Assembly: GCA_900769145.1 (NCBI GenBank)
Contig: CAAGFN010000152.1
Span: 1 to 26,266 of the forward strand
Length of the DNA stretch: 26,266 nt
Direction: 5' to 3'
DNA from: Rikenellaceae bacterium
GTDB taxonomy: Bacteria > Bacteroidota > Bacteroidia > Bacteroidales > UBA932
The notes below the pieces were generated by a model. The model was not told the DNA's origin. It worked only from the letters and a program-made list of their open reading frames with translations, and made no database searches. Both the position numbers and the translations under genes were made by a program. Positions 9,186 through 17,298 of this stretch are shown piece after piece (positions within the stretch are counted from its first letter, which is position 1; every line of letters begins with the position of its first letter).

Positions 9186-10115
9186 CTACTTGAATGATTT
9201 ACCTGACAATTTTGCAAAAACCTTGTCCAGGGACTCCTTCTCCAGGAAGATTTCCCTCAACTGCCAACCGTTGGCGCAGGCAGCCCTCACAACCCTGTCC
9301 ACAATGCTGTCATCCCCGGTGAAATGCAGGCGGATACGGGTGCGGGTAAGTCTCTCCACCCTCTCGATTCCATCTATCTTGAGGAATTCCTCATCCGCCG
9401 GGGCATTGTGCATTATCGTGGTAAGGGCAGACGGGTCCATATAGGCATTGAACTCGTCAATCGAGCCCTTGAACACCATATTTCCGTGCTCAATCATCAT
9501 GATGTAGTCGCACACGGCCTGCACCTCAGGCAGAATGTGTGTCGATATCAGCACGGCCCTGTCCTCGGCTATCTCCCTTATCAGTTTCCTGATTTCCATT
9601 ATCTGGTTAGGGTCCAGGCCGTTGGTAGGCTCGTCGAGGATGACGAAGAGCGGCTCGTGTATGATGGACTGGGCAATGCCGACTCGCTGCTGGTAACCGC
9701 CTGACAGATTCGAAATCTGGCGGTTCCTGAAATGGGTAATCTGGCATTTTTCCATCACCTTTTCCACTGCATCCTTCATCTTGTCCTTGGGCATCAGCCT
9801 CAGGTCGGCGCAATGGTAGAGATATTCCTCGACCGTCAACTCCGTGTGAAGCGGAGCCTTCTGCGGCAGGAAGCCTATGAACTTCTTGGCCTCAATCGGG
9901 TTCTTCCTCAGGTCAACGCCATTGATGATGACATCGCCCTCGGTCTGGGTCAGGACATTGCAGATGATATTCATTGTCGTCGATTTGCCGGCCCCGTTCG
10001 AGCCGAGCAGGCCGAAGACACCCTTGCTGTCAATGTCGAAGTTTATATTCCTTATCGCCCAATCCACACTGTACCGGTGCGACAAATTCCTGACTTCTAC
10101 TATTTTATGTTCCAT
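9186..10115 (-). CDS. GldA-like ABC transporter ATP-binding protein, copy 1
   Basis: This 309-residue ATPase has all the canonical parts: Walker A GSNGAGKS at 38-45, Q-loop Q85 in GFLPQ, signature LSGGYQQRVGIAQ at 137-149, Walker B FVILDEP at 157-163 with E162, and H-loop STH at 191-193. About 100 further residues follow the catalytic domain, as in CcmA/GldA-type exporter ATPases. The start ATG lies 1 nt after the preceding stop (TAATATG), suggesting translational coupling. It should energise the GldF-GldG fusion that follows. It is clearly paralogous to the ATPase at 12435-13385, with the same motif positions and no indels across the first 200 residues. Confidence 0.94.
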   Translation of the reverse strand: MEHKIVEVRNLSHRYSVDWAIRNINFDIDSKGVFGLLGSNGAGKSTTMNIICNVLTQTEGDVIINGVDLRKNPIEAKKFIGFLPQKAPLHTELTVEEYLYHCADLRLMPKDKMKDAVEKVMEKCQITHFRNRQISNLSGGYQQRVGIAQSIIHEPLFVILDEPTNGLDPNQIMEIRKLIREIAEDRAVLISTHILPEVQAVCDYIMMIEHGNMVFKGSIDEFNAYMDPSALTTIMHNAPADEEFLKIDGIERVERLTRTRIRLHFTGDDSIVDRVVRAACANGWQLREIFLEKESLDKVFAKLSGKSFK

Positions 10116-10116
10116 A

Positions 10117-12432
10117 TTACTTACGCTGTCTTCTCATTATCATTACGATACCCGTAAGCATCAAGGCAATCGGGAAGATTCCGAGGAAGATAATCTTCAG
10201 CCACATCGAGAAGCCCACAGGAAGATGGGTCTCCCCGTCGATGGCATCAATCCGGTCAACCACTATAGGGAATTTGTCTCCGGAAAACCACCTGAAGGTT
10301 GCCTGGACCATCGTGTAGTTGTTCGCACTGATACCGGAATGCTCGGTACCGAGTTCCTCATTGGCAATGAAGTCGGCATCGCCGGAAATGGCGATTTTCT
10401 GCTCCTTCCCGTTCACATTCCTGCTCAATGCCGCAAAGGCGGTATATACGCCGGCCTTCTCGCCGGCTTTCTCATTGCATACGAACTCACCGTCCACGAA
10501 GTCGGTCGTCTCGTACTCCACCCAGGCCTTGTCCGTCGTCTGGAGGAGAGGGGTTACGCTGAAGTCCTTCACTCCTGTACAGTCAATGGCCAATGTCGTA
10601 GGCATCAGCACGCAATAGCCCCAGGCTGCAATGTTCCTGATTATCGGGCTGAACTCCAATGCCTCATCGGTGAAGTCCGCAGCCACATTGGTAGGAGCAA
10701 TGTACTCATTCTCCTGAACCAGCAGGCCATCATGGTATTTCACGCCGAGACGTTCCACAACCGGGGCAAGATATCCGCCTCTCTTGTAATCTGACAGGAT
10801 GAACATATCCCCGCCACGGTCAATATAGTCATATATATTCTTCAGGGCGTTTTCAGAGAGCGGCTGGTTTATGTCAGAGAGCACAAGCACATCCGTCCCC
10901 TCATAGTCGGCCGCATTGTCCAGGTCCAGCACCTTGACATCGAAGCCGAGGTTGTAGAGAGAATGCCTGAACCACTTGTCGTAGCCCACGAGGTAATAGC
11001 CCCTGGAACCGTAATTCTCAATAGACCTTGCACCGTAGCCCTCTGCAAAGGCCACCATCGGGCTCTTGTTCACCAGCTTGTTGAAAACCACGGACATCTC
11101 CTCCTCATTCGGGAGCTTCTGGTTGTCATTGAAGCATCTCATCACTTCCTTGTGTCCGTGCTGGTCCTCCACTATCCTGACCCAGCGGTATTTCTCAGGC
11201 TCAAGGTCAATGATTTTGTCAATCTCCTCCTTGGTCAAGAAGTCCTTGAGCTTCAGGTCGTGAACCTTGCAGATTTCCCCGGCCCTTTCCTCCCAGGTCA
11301 TATCAGGATACTTCGCCTCAAGTTCCTGGCTTCCGTTCGGGGCATAGTAATATACATATTCCAGCTTCGTGTCAGGCTTGAACCTGATATATTTCTCCAA
11401 TCTCTCCTTGTCATAGTTCCTGGCCCGAGGAAGGAACCAGTAGAACTGGTCGTCGAAGAGATTTACGTATGTGGTTATAGTCAGCTTGTCATCTATGTCG
11501 GCCAGAATCTGGCGGCTTTCCTTGCAAAGGGTATTGCTCTGGGTATATGTTGCGTCATAGTAGAACTTGAGCCTCGGGAATGTCGTCACGTATCCGCAGG
11601 CGAGGCAGGATACGACAATGGCGCAGTATTTCAGCGCCTTCGTCCTGCGGCTCATAATGCTCTTCTCTGTATTGAGCTTGAATATGGACAATGACAGGAA
11701 GAGGGTTATGACAATGATGAAGTAGAGGAAGTCCTCGCTTGTGAACAGGCCGTCCAGGAAGACCTTGGCCCTGCCTGAAAGTCCGAGCCAATAGGTTATG
11801 TCCCTGATGATGTCGTTCGCCTGTCCGATTTCATCCACATTGTTCAGGAAGGCCAGGGCGGCGAGAGTGCCGACCGCAGCGACCACCTGGTACTTGGTAA
11901 GTGACGAGAAGAAAATGCCGATGGCGGAGTAGGCCAATATCAGCAGATAAAGTCCCAGCAGGGCCACGCAGACCATCTTGTAGTCGAAATGCGGGGTGAA
12001 GATGTGGGTGAACAACGCGAACGAGGCAATGATTCCGATGAGAACCCCGCCATAGACCACCATTGAAAGGAACTTTCCGAGAATGATGGAAGAGTTCCTG
12101 ACCGGGGAGGAATAGAGCAGTTTGATGGAGCCGCTCGCATACTCCCGGCTCATGAGGCCCATCGTCACAAGAGGAATGTAAAGATAGATGTATCTTTGGA
12201 TACCCGGGAGAATGCCGGACATCGACTTTCCGAAAATCTGCTGGGAGACGCTCCAGGAGGCATGGCCCAAATCCATCGAGTCCAGAATGCTGCCGAAAAC
12301 GTCCACGTAGCTGTAGCCGACCTGGACGGCGAATACCAGCAGGACCAGCCATGCCACCGGAGAATAGAACATCATCTTCAGTTCAGCCCTGGCTATCCTC
12401 AATGTCTGATTGAAATTATTGTGCTTTGCCAT
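10117..12432 (-). CDS. GldF-GldG fusion: ABC-2 permease with Gldg auxiliary domain, copy 2
   Basis: This 771-residue protein is a paralogue of the 6881-9184 product. Shared landmarks include FYSPVAWLVLLVFAVQ near the N-terminus, YLYIPLVTMGLMSREYASGS, GRAKVFLDG and YDATYTQSNTLCKES. Residues 1-260 hold the ABC-2 permease helices, about 300-735 the GldG-like periplasmic domain (RGGDMFILSDYKRGG near the middle), and about 740-765 a final helix ending RRQRK. The start ATG at 12432 follows the ATPase stop by 2 nt. The periplasmic half is much more diverged from copy 1 than the permease half, which suggests different partner or substrate contacts; this is inference by eye. Confidence 0.88.
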   Translation of the reverse strand: MAKHNNFNQTLRIARAELKMMFYSPVAWLVLLVFAVQVGYSYVDVFGSILDSMDLGHASWSVSQQIFGKSMSGILPGIQRYIYLYIPLVTMGLMSREYASGSIKLLYSSPVRNSSIILGKFLSMVVYGGVLIGIIASFALFTHIFTPHFDYKMVCVALLGLYLLILAYSAIGIFFSSLTKYQVVAAVGTLAALAFLNNVDEIGQANDIIRDITYWLGLSGRAKVFLDGLFTSEDFLYFIIVITLFLSLSIFKLNTEKSIMSRRTKALKYCAIVVSCLACGYVTTFPRLKFYYDATYTQSNTLCKESRQILADIDDKLTITTYVNLFDDQFYWFLPRARNYDKERLEKYIRFKPDTKLEYVYYYAPNGSQELEAKYPDMTWEERAGEICKVHDLKLKDFLTKEEIDKIIDLEPEKYRWVRIVEDQHGHKEVMRCFNDNQKLPNEEEMSVVFNKLVNKSPMVAFAEGYGARSIENYGSRGYYLVGYDKWFRHSLYNLGFDVKVLDLDNAADYEGTDVLVLSDINQPLSENALKNIYDYIDRGGDMFILSDYKRGGYLAPVVERLGVKYHDGLLVQENEYIAPTNVAADFTDEALEFSPIIRNIAAWGYCVLMPTTLAIDCTGVKDFSVTPLLQTTDKAWVEYETTDFVDGEFVCNEKAGEKAGVYTAFAALSRNVNGKEQKIAISGDADFIANEELGTEHSGISANNYTMVQATFRWFSGDKFPIVVDRIDAIDGETHLPVGFSMWLKIIFLGIFPIALMLTGIVMIMRRQRK

Positions 12433-12434
12433 TC

Positions 12435-13385
12435 CTATTCGTTTTTAGAAATTTGAGCATTACCGGCTTTCCCGGAGAGCTGGGCGAATATTTCATTCAG
12501 TGAAGCCCTCTCGACGTAGATGTTCTTCAGCCCCCAGCTCTGATTGACACTCTCCCTGATATAAGGCTCGGTGATGGACACATCGTCCTTCAGGTAAATC
12601 CTGAACTTGCCGTCTTCCAGGGCCTCCACTCCATTGTTGTCTGTCAGGGCCTCCAGAATCTCCTTTGAAGGAGAGTTGGAAAACTCCACGATAAAACTCT
12701 CCGGAGCGACATAATTGTCGAACTCCTCCATTGTACCGGAGAATACCAGTTTGCCGCTCTCAATCATGTAGATATTGTCACAGATAGCCTGGACCTCGGA
12801 GAGGATATGGGTGGAAAGCAGGACGGAATGGCTCTTGGCGATATCCCTGATCAGGTTGCGGATATCCACAATCTGGTTGGGGTCCAGGCCGTTAGTAGGC
12901 TCGTCCAGAACCACGAACTGCGGATTGTGGACTATGGCCTGGGCAATGCCTACCCTCTGCTGGTAGCCTCCTGACAGGTTCTTGATGAGCCTGTCCCTGA
13001 AATGGGTGATGGAGCATCTCTCCATAGCCCTGTCCACCGCCTCACCGGCCTTGTCCGGGTCAACCAGCCTCAGCAGGGCCGCATACCTGAGATACTCGGC
13101 CACGGTCAGGTCCCCGTACAATGGGGGTTGCTGCGGAAGGAAGCCGATGTTCTTCTTGGCCTCAACGGGATTCTCACGGAGATTGACCCCGTTGATGAAG
13201 ACCTCCCCCTCCGTCTGGTTCAGTACACCGCAGATTATATTCATAGTGGTGGACTTGCCGGCCCCATTGGAACCGAGCAAACCCATCACTCCCTTTTCAT
13301 TTATGTCGAAACTCACATTCCTCACCGCCCACTGGACGCTGTAGCGATGTGACAAGTTCTTGACAGATACAATCGGATGTTCCAT
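12435..13385 (-). CDS. GldA-like ABC transporter ATP-binding protein, copy 2
   Basis: The 316-residue product starts at ATG 13385 (MEHPIVSVKNLSHRYS), matching the start of its paralogue; a longer open frame reaches back into the upstream gene. Walker A GSNGAGKS (38-45), Q85, LSGGYQQRVGIAQ (137-149), Walker B FVVLDEP (157-163) and the STH H-loop (191-193) are intact. The gene begins 1 nt after the PKD-like gene stop (TAGTATG) and is followed after 2 nt by its permease. With copy 1 it makes two ATPase-permease pairs in one operon, so the complex could be a heteromer or two separate transporters. Confidence 0.94.
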   Translation of the reverse strand: MEHPIVSVKNLSHRYSVQWAVRNVSFDINEKGVMGLLGSNGAGKSTTMNIICGVLNQTEGEVFINGVNLRENPVEAKKNIGFLPQQPPLYGDLTVAEYLRYAALLRLVDPDKAGEAVDRAMERCSITHFRDRLIKNLSGGYQQRVGIAQAIVHNPQFVVLDEPTNGLDPNQIVDIRNLIRDIAKSHSVLLSTHILSEVQAICDNIYMIESGKLVFSGTMEEFDNYVAPESFIVEFSNSPSKEILEALTDNNGVEALEDGKFRIYLKDDVSITEPYIRESVNQSWGLKNIYVERASLNEIFAQLSGKAGNAQISKNE

Positions 13386-13386
13386 A

Positions 13387-15009
13387 CTAATACCAAGGCT
13401 GGTCTGTTTCCTTGTACTTGATGTCAACTATCCTTCCGCCCGTCTTCGCCGATGCCTTCTCCTCATCGGTCCTTGGATAAACGAGCTTGTGCTCATCCTT
13501 GATATTCTTGGCCATGTTGGCACCCAGCACATAGAAGCTTCCGTCCTCCAGGCCAACGGCAACGTGAATGTTGTAGTATGAGTCATAATTCACCGCAGTG
13601 ATATCGCTGTCAAAGGTGTAGTATTCCTCGGCAGGGGTCATATTCTCGAGGTCAAGTATGTAGAGTTTGTTTCCGACTGCGAAGAAAGCATATTCCTGAA
13701 TGTTGTAAATCGGGAAGGCGCATAATGAAGGCTCTGAAGGAAGACCTTCAATCTGCTGCTTCACGATGGAATTAACTACAGGAGCCTGGCCCCAGGCCTT
13801 GTTGACAATGAATTTCTGCAGATACAGCCCGCCGTCATCGCCTTTGAGAACTTCGAAGAATCCGTAATTGAAGCCTCCGTCATACTCGCCCTGGCACTGG
13901 CTGATGTACTTCAGTTCATAGCCGCTGTGGTCATTCAGAGGAACTACTCCGGTAAGGCTTACCTCAGTGGACACGGTTATAGGAGTAATCCTGGCTGCGC
14001 CCTCGGCAGGTGTGTACCAGTCTCCGCTGCCGTCGGCCATAAGGAGCATTCTCTTGTTCTTTCCGTCATATACCACCTGGTATCCGAAACGGTTGCTCTC
14101 ATAGAAACCCCTGACTACACGGCAGTTCTCAAGCACCTCGCTCTCTCCATTGGCTTTCAACGGGGTCGGCAGGAAATACTCGGAATGATAGGCCTCCGGA
14201 GTCAGCTTGAGACGGGAATAGAGCTTTCCGTCCTGGTCTGCCACGACATCGGCGTAATCCATGAAGGTGCCGGGATAAAGAACGGTATTGGCAGAAGGAT
14301 ACTCTACGAAGGAGTTCCTCATATCCATTTCCTTCGTGAAGCCCACTCCCTCAAGGTCAACGGCTCCGCTCTCCTGGAAGACAAGGACGTTTCCTATGAC
14401 GTTATCATTCCAGTCTATTGCCTCTCTCCAATGCTCCTGAAGTGCGATAGGACCCGTTCCCAACTCGCCTACGAACACGTCCTGAACGAAGCGGGTATCT
14501 TCATAATAATACTGGTCGCTGCCTTCCGGATATTCCGGGGAATCATCCTCCATGAAAGATGTAACGGAGAGGAAAGACAGCCGGGACTTTCCGGCAACGT
14601 CGGACAGAATCATCCAGGAATCGTCATTGGTATAAACTCCGTTGACGTTCACATTGACATAGTTCATATAGACTACGTCTGTCTTCTTGTCCTTGACCTC
14701 GATTGAGAGGCGGACGAAATCCAGCAACTTGTCCGAAGTCCACTTGAAGTTCATCGTGTTCCACTCCGGACGGGTCTCAGTGTCGAGATACCAGGCAAAT
14801 TCATAGTTTTCAGGATTGTTCTTCACAATCTCAGGGTAAGTCGGTTTCACTTCCAGCTCATCCCCGAGAATGAGATAGTACGGACCCGGATCCTCGAAAG
14901 TTATCTCAAGCCTGTTGATATCCTCATAATCATAGTTTCCAAGGTCCTTGTAGCAGCCTGCCGCCATCAGGAAGGAAACGATAAGGAAAAGTATATTGAA
15001 TTTTTTCAT
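13387..15009 (-). CDS. PKD-like family lipoprotein of a SusCD locus
   Basis: The 540-residue product starts at ATG 15009; the longer frame would need a TTG codon. The signal peptide ends in a lipobox (FLMAAGC, Cys19), followed by YKDLGNYDYEDIN, the usual opening of the PKD-like (PKD_2) lipoproteins found beside SusC/SusD. The rest is beta-rich, with KWTSDKLLDFVRLSIEVKD resembling the PKD-type segment, then a region that looks like repeated beta-strands (SWMILSDVAGKSRLSFLS, YAFFAVGNKLYILDLENM). It is probably surface- or outer-membrane-anchored and helps bind the substrate taken up by SusCD. It sits between the DUF4843 gene (20 nt) and the ABC ATPase (1 nt), tying the outer-membrane half of the operon to the ABC half. 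Confidence 0.85.
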   Translation of the reverse strand: MKKFNILFLIVSFLMAAGCYKDLGNYDYEDINRLEITFEDPGPYYLILGDELEVKPTYPEIVKNNPENYEFAWYLDTETRPEWNTMNFKWTSDKLLDFVRLSIEVKDKKTDVVYMNYVNVNVNGVYTNDDSWMILSDVAGKSRLSFLSVTSFMEDDSPEYPEGSDQYYYEDTRFVQDVFVGELGTGPIALQEHWREAIDWNDNVIGNVLVFQESGAVDLEGVGFTKEMDMRNSFVEYPSANTVLYPGTFMDYADVVADQDGKLYSRLKLTPEAYHSEYFLPTPLKANGESEVLENCRVVRGFYESNRFGYQVVYDGKNKRMLLMADGSGDWYTPAEGAARITPITVSTEVSLTGVVPLNDHSGYELKYISQCQGEYDGGFNYGFFEVLKGDDGGLYLQKFIVNKAWGQAPVVNSIVKQQIEGLPSEPSLCAFPIYNIQEYAFFAVGNKLYILDLENMTPAEEYYTFDSDITAVNYDSYYNIHVAVGLEDGSFYVLGANMAKNIKDEHKLVYPRTDEEKASAKTGGRIVDIKYKETDQPWY

Positions 15010-15029
15010 ATCTTTCAAACTGTTAAGTA

Positions 15030-15767
15030 TCAGTTAATTGGAATCATCATTGGAGAGCCGTCCTCCTCCGTGATGCCGTTCTCCCTGATATATTCCTTGG
15101 TCTTCAGGGCAATGTTCCTGAGCTCGGCGGTGGACATATCCCCGATAGTCTGGGGATCGATTCCCGGATTGGCGATGATAATCGTCGTGTATTTCTTGTA
15201 GGAATATTCCCCGAAGAATACCTTGGCGATATTGTTGGTCCACCAGGTCGGCTTTACAATCCTGTTGTTGAACCTCAGCTGGATCTCAGCATACGAGTCT
15301 GTCGGATTGGTGTATGCCACCTTCAGGTCATCGCTTTCCACAAGACGGAGCCTGAGCACCCTCTCGTCGCCGTCGGCAAGCTTGTCCTTGTAAACCGTAA
15401 TCCGGAGAGTATCCTCAATATGGCCCTCCCTGAAGATGAGTTTTTCAGGCAATGAATACTGGCCGGGCTCTGCGGTGGTCTGGTCCTCGACCAGTTCCAC
15501 GGCATACTCCATATCTTTCCCGGGAACCTGTCCTACAAGACCGAGATAGAACTCCTGGGTGTATTCGGACACTCCGTAATAATGTGAGAATGACATCTGG
15601 ACGGTATCAACCCTCACATTGTTTCCATCCTCATCCTTGATATAACGCTTGAAATAGACGTATGTGTCGTCCCCGGAGAATACCGGGACTTCCTGCACCT
15701 TGCAGCTCTGTACGGCCACGGCAGCAAGAACAGCTGACACTATTGTTGATATAATCGCTTTTTTCAT
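15030..15767 (-). CDS. DUF4843 domain-containing lipoprotein
   Basis: This 245-residue protein has a lipoprotein signal (AVAVQSC, Cys22). The body has the features of DUF4843 proteins: a VYFKRY strand near the N-terminus, a Calx-beta-like middle (EYAVELVEDQTTAEPGQYSL, LRITVYKDKLADGDERVLRL) and a WWTNNIAKVFFGEYSYKKY C-terminal segment. DUF4843 proteins typically sit beside SusC/SusD and PKD-like lipoproteins in Bacteroidota; no molecular function is established that I know of. It starts 2 nt after the susD stop. A role as a surface accessory of the SusCD importer is inference from context. Confidence 0.85.
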   Translation of the reverse strand: MKKAIISTIVSAVLAAVAVQSCKVQEVPVFSGDDTYVYFKRYIKDEDGNNVRVDTVQMSFSHYYGVSEYTQEFYLGLVGQVPGKDMEYAVELVEDQTTAEPGQYSLPEKLIFREGHIEDTLRITVYKDKLADGDERVLRLRLVESDDLKVAYTNPTDSYAEIQLRFNNRIVKPTWWTNNIAKVFFGEYSYKKYTTIIIANPGIDPQTIGDMSTAELRNIALKTKEYIRENGITEEDGSPMMIPIN

Positions 15768-15769
15768 AA

Positions 15770-17287
15770 TTAATTTACGTTTTCGGTCTGCGGAACAGGT
15801 ACAACGAAGTTCTCCGGAGTCATGCCGGATGTGAGAGGCTCATTGTACTTCTTGTAATAGTAGAAGGTCTGGCCCTCGCTGAAACACTCCTTGCGCACCT
15901 CCATGAAGAGCTGGGTCTTGAATGTATCCATATCGGTGATGCCGAGATTGATCTTGCGGCAGTTCCTTCCTTCCCTGATGAGATTGAGGTAATAGTTGGC
16001 ACCGTCAGCCTCGCTGTAGTTGCCCTCGGCAGCCATGGCCTCGGCCATGATGAAGTGCATCTCGCTGAGACGCATTATAGGAAGCATATCGGCAACCCTG
16101 CCAGCAATGTCCTGGGACGAGTCAAGCTTCAGGTACTTGAGCGGTCTGTAGGCGCAGCCGCCTGCCCAGTTCTCGACCCTTTCGACCTGATATCTGAGAC
16201 GGTTGTCTCCCGCGTCTGCCTCCGGCACGCCTTCAAACTTCACGACATCAGCATTGATATTGAGGAAATCATATGAGGTCGTGATGCTGTATGGCTGGTA
16301 GTTCTCGGTCATCTTCGTGTCGGAGAGACAGAAGATAAGGTCAGAGGAGAACTTCCTGTCATACTGGGTCTGGTTGTCATTGGAATATTCCAGCGCCTTG
16401 TAACCCCTCTCCTTGTCATAGACGAAATCAGCGACCTCGCCAGCCTGCGCAAAGGCCTCGGAATGCTTGCCCCAGTAATTGTAAACCCTTGCGAGCAGGC
16501 CTGTCACGGCCAGATAGTTGATCCTGTATCCCCTGTACTCGTAGAAGGCACTGTAGTTGGACGCACCGGTAGGAAGCTGGAACTTAGCCCAGGTGCTCAG
16601 CCTGGTGAGCTGGTCCTCACCTAATGTGTCGTAGGATTTGATGAGGTCCTTGGCCTCGACAAGGTCACGCTCAATCTTCTTCATGACGGCCTCGACCGTC
16701 TCCCTGGACTGGCCGCCATAATAAGGAGAAACCTCCACGTATGGGATATAAGGCTGATTGTCAGCCACGCACGGAGCCGGAGCGAAGAGCCTGAGCATGT
16801 CGAAATGCATCATTGCCCTGACTGCGAGAGCCTCGCCCTTGATGAGATTCTTCTCCTCCTGGCCGTATTTGAACTTGTCCGGCGTCAGGGCTTCAATCTC
16901 CGCAACAATGCTGTTGGCATTGGCAATCACGAAATAAGCCCTTCCCCAGATGTTCTCGATTATCCTCTGCACGGCCTCTGTACCCTCATAGTCATATTTG
17001 AAAAGCGGATAATATGAGGAATAGTTGGAGATTCCGTCGTTGTACCAGTCACTGTATCCGTTGATATAGTTCCGGGACAGCACCTCCACGAAGCCGTAGG
17101 ACAGTTCCCTGCCATAGAGCTCGGTGGCACTCATTGTCTTGTAGAGGCCATTGATGGCATTGTGGAATCCGGTGGACTCGCTGAAAAGGTCCTCCTCGAC
17201 AACCGTGTCCTCAGGCGTGATGTCAAGCCAGGAGCAGGATGTCGCAAATGCGCCCATCAAGGCCAATATCATAAATATCTTCTTCAT
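15770..17287 (-). CDS. SusD/RagB-family outer-membrane substrate-binding lipoprotein
   Basis: The 505-residue product begins at ATG 17287 (MKKIFMILALMGAFATSC, lipobox Cys18), then WLDITPEDTVVEEDLF, the typical SusD opening. Family landmarks include NAINGLYKTMSATELYGREL, IRGEALAVRAMMHFDMLRLF-like text (KGEALAVRAMMHFDMLRLFA), the TPR-type helices, MRLSEMHFIMAEAMA and the C-terminal VPVPQTENVN. SusD proteins cap the SusC barrel on the cell surface and close over the ligand. The gene follows susC by 11 nt and precedes DUF4843 by 2 nt. Ligand type cannot be read from the sequence; the operon's protease and absence of glycoside hydrolases point to peptide or protein rather than glycan. Confidence 0.95.
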   Translation of the reverse strand: MKKIFMILALMGAFATSCSWLDITPEDTVVEEDLFSESTGFHNAINGLYKTMSATELYGRELSYGFVEVLSRNYINGYSDWYNDGISNYSSYYPLFKYDYEGTEAVQRIIENIWGRAYFVIANANSIVAEIEALTPDKFKYGQEEKNLIKGEALAVRAMMHFDMLRLFAPAPCVADNQPYIPYVEVSPYYGGQSRETVEAVMKKIERDLVEAKDLIKSYDTLGEDQLTRLSTWAKFQLPTGASNYSAFYEYRGYRINYLAVTGLLARVYNYWGKHSEAFAQAGEVADFVYDKERGYKALEYSNDNQTQYDRKFSSDLIFCLSDTKMTENYQPYSITTSYDFLNINADVVKFEGVPEADAGDNRLRYQVERVENWAGGCAYRPLKYLKLDSSQDIAGRVADMLPIMRLSEMHFIMAEAMAAEGNYSEADGANYYLNLIREGRNCRKINLGITDMDTFKTQLFMEVRKECFSEGQTFYYYKKYNEPLTSGMTPENFVVPVPQTENVN

Positions 17288-17298
17288 TGGATTCAAAA

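Noticed and set aside
15010..15018. Upstream start for the PKD-like lipoprotein at 15018
   Set aside because: The codon is TTG and lies only three codons before an ATG that gives a normal lipoprotein signal; the same applies at 17296 (SusD) and 24875 (S41 peptidase).
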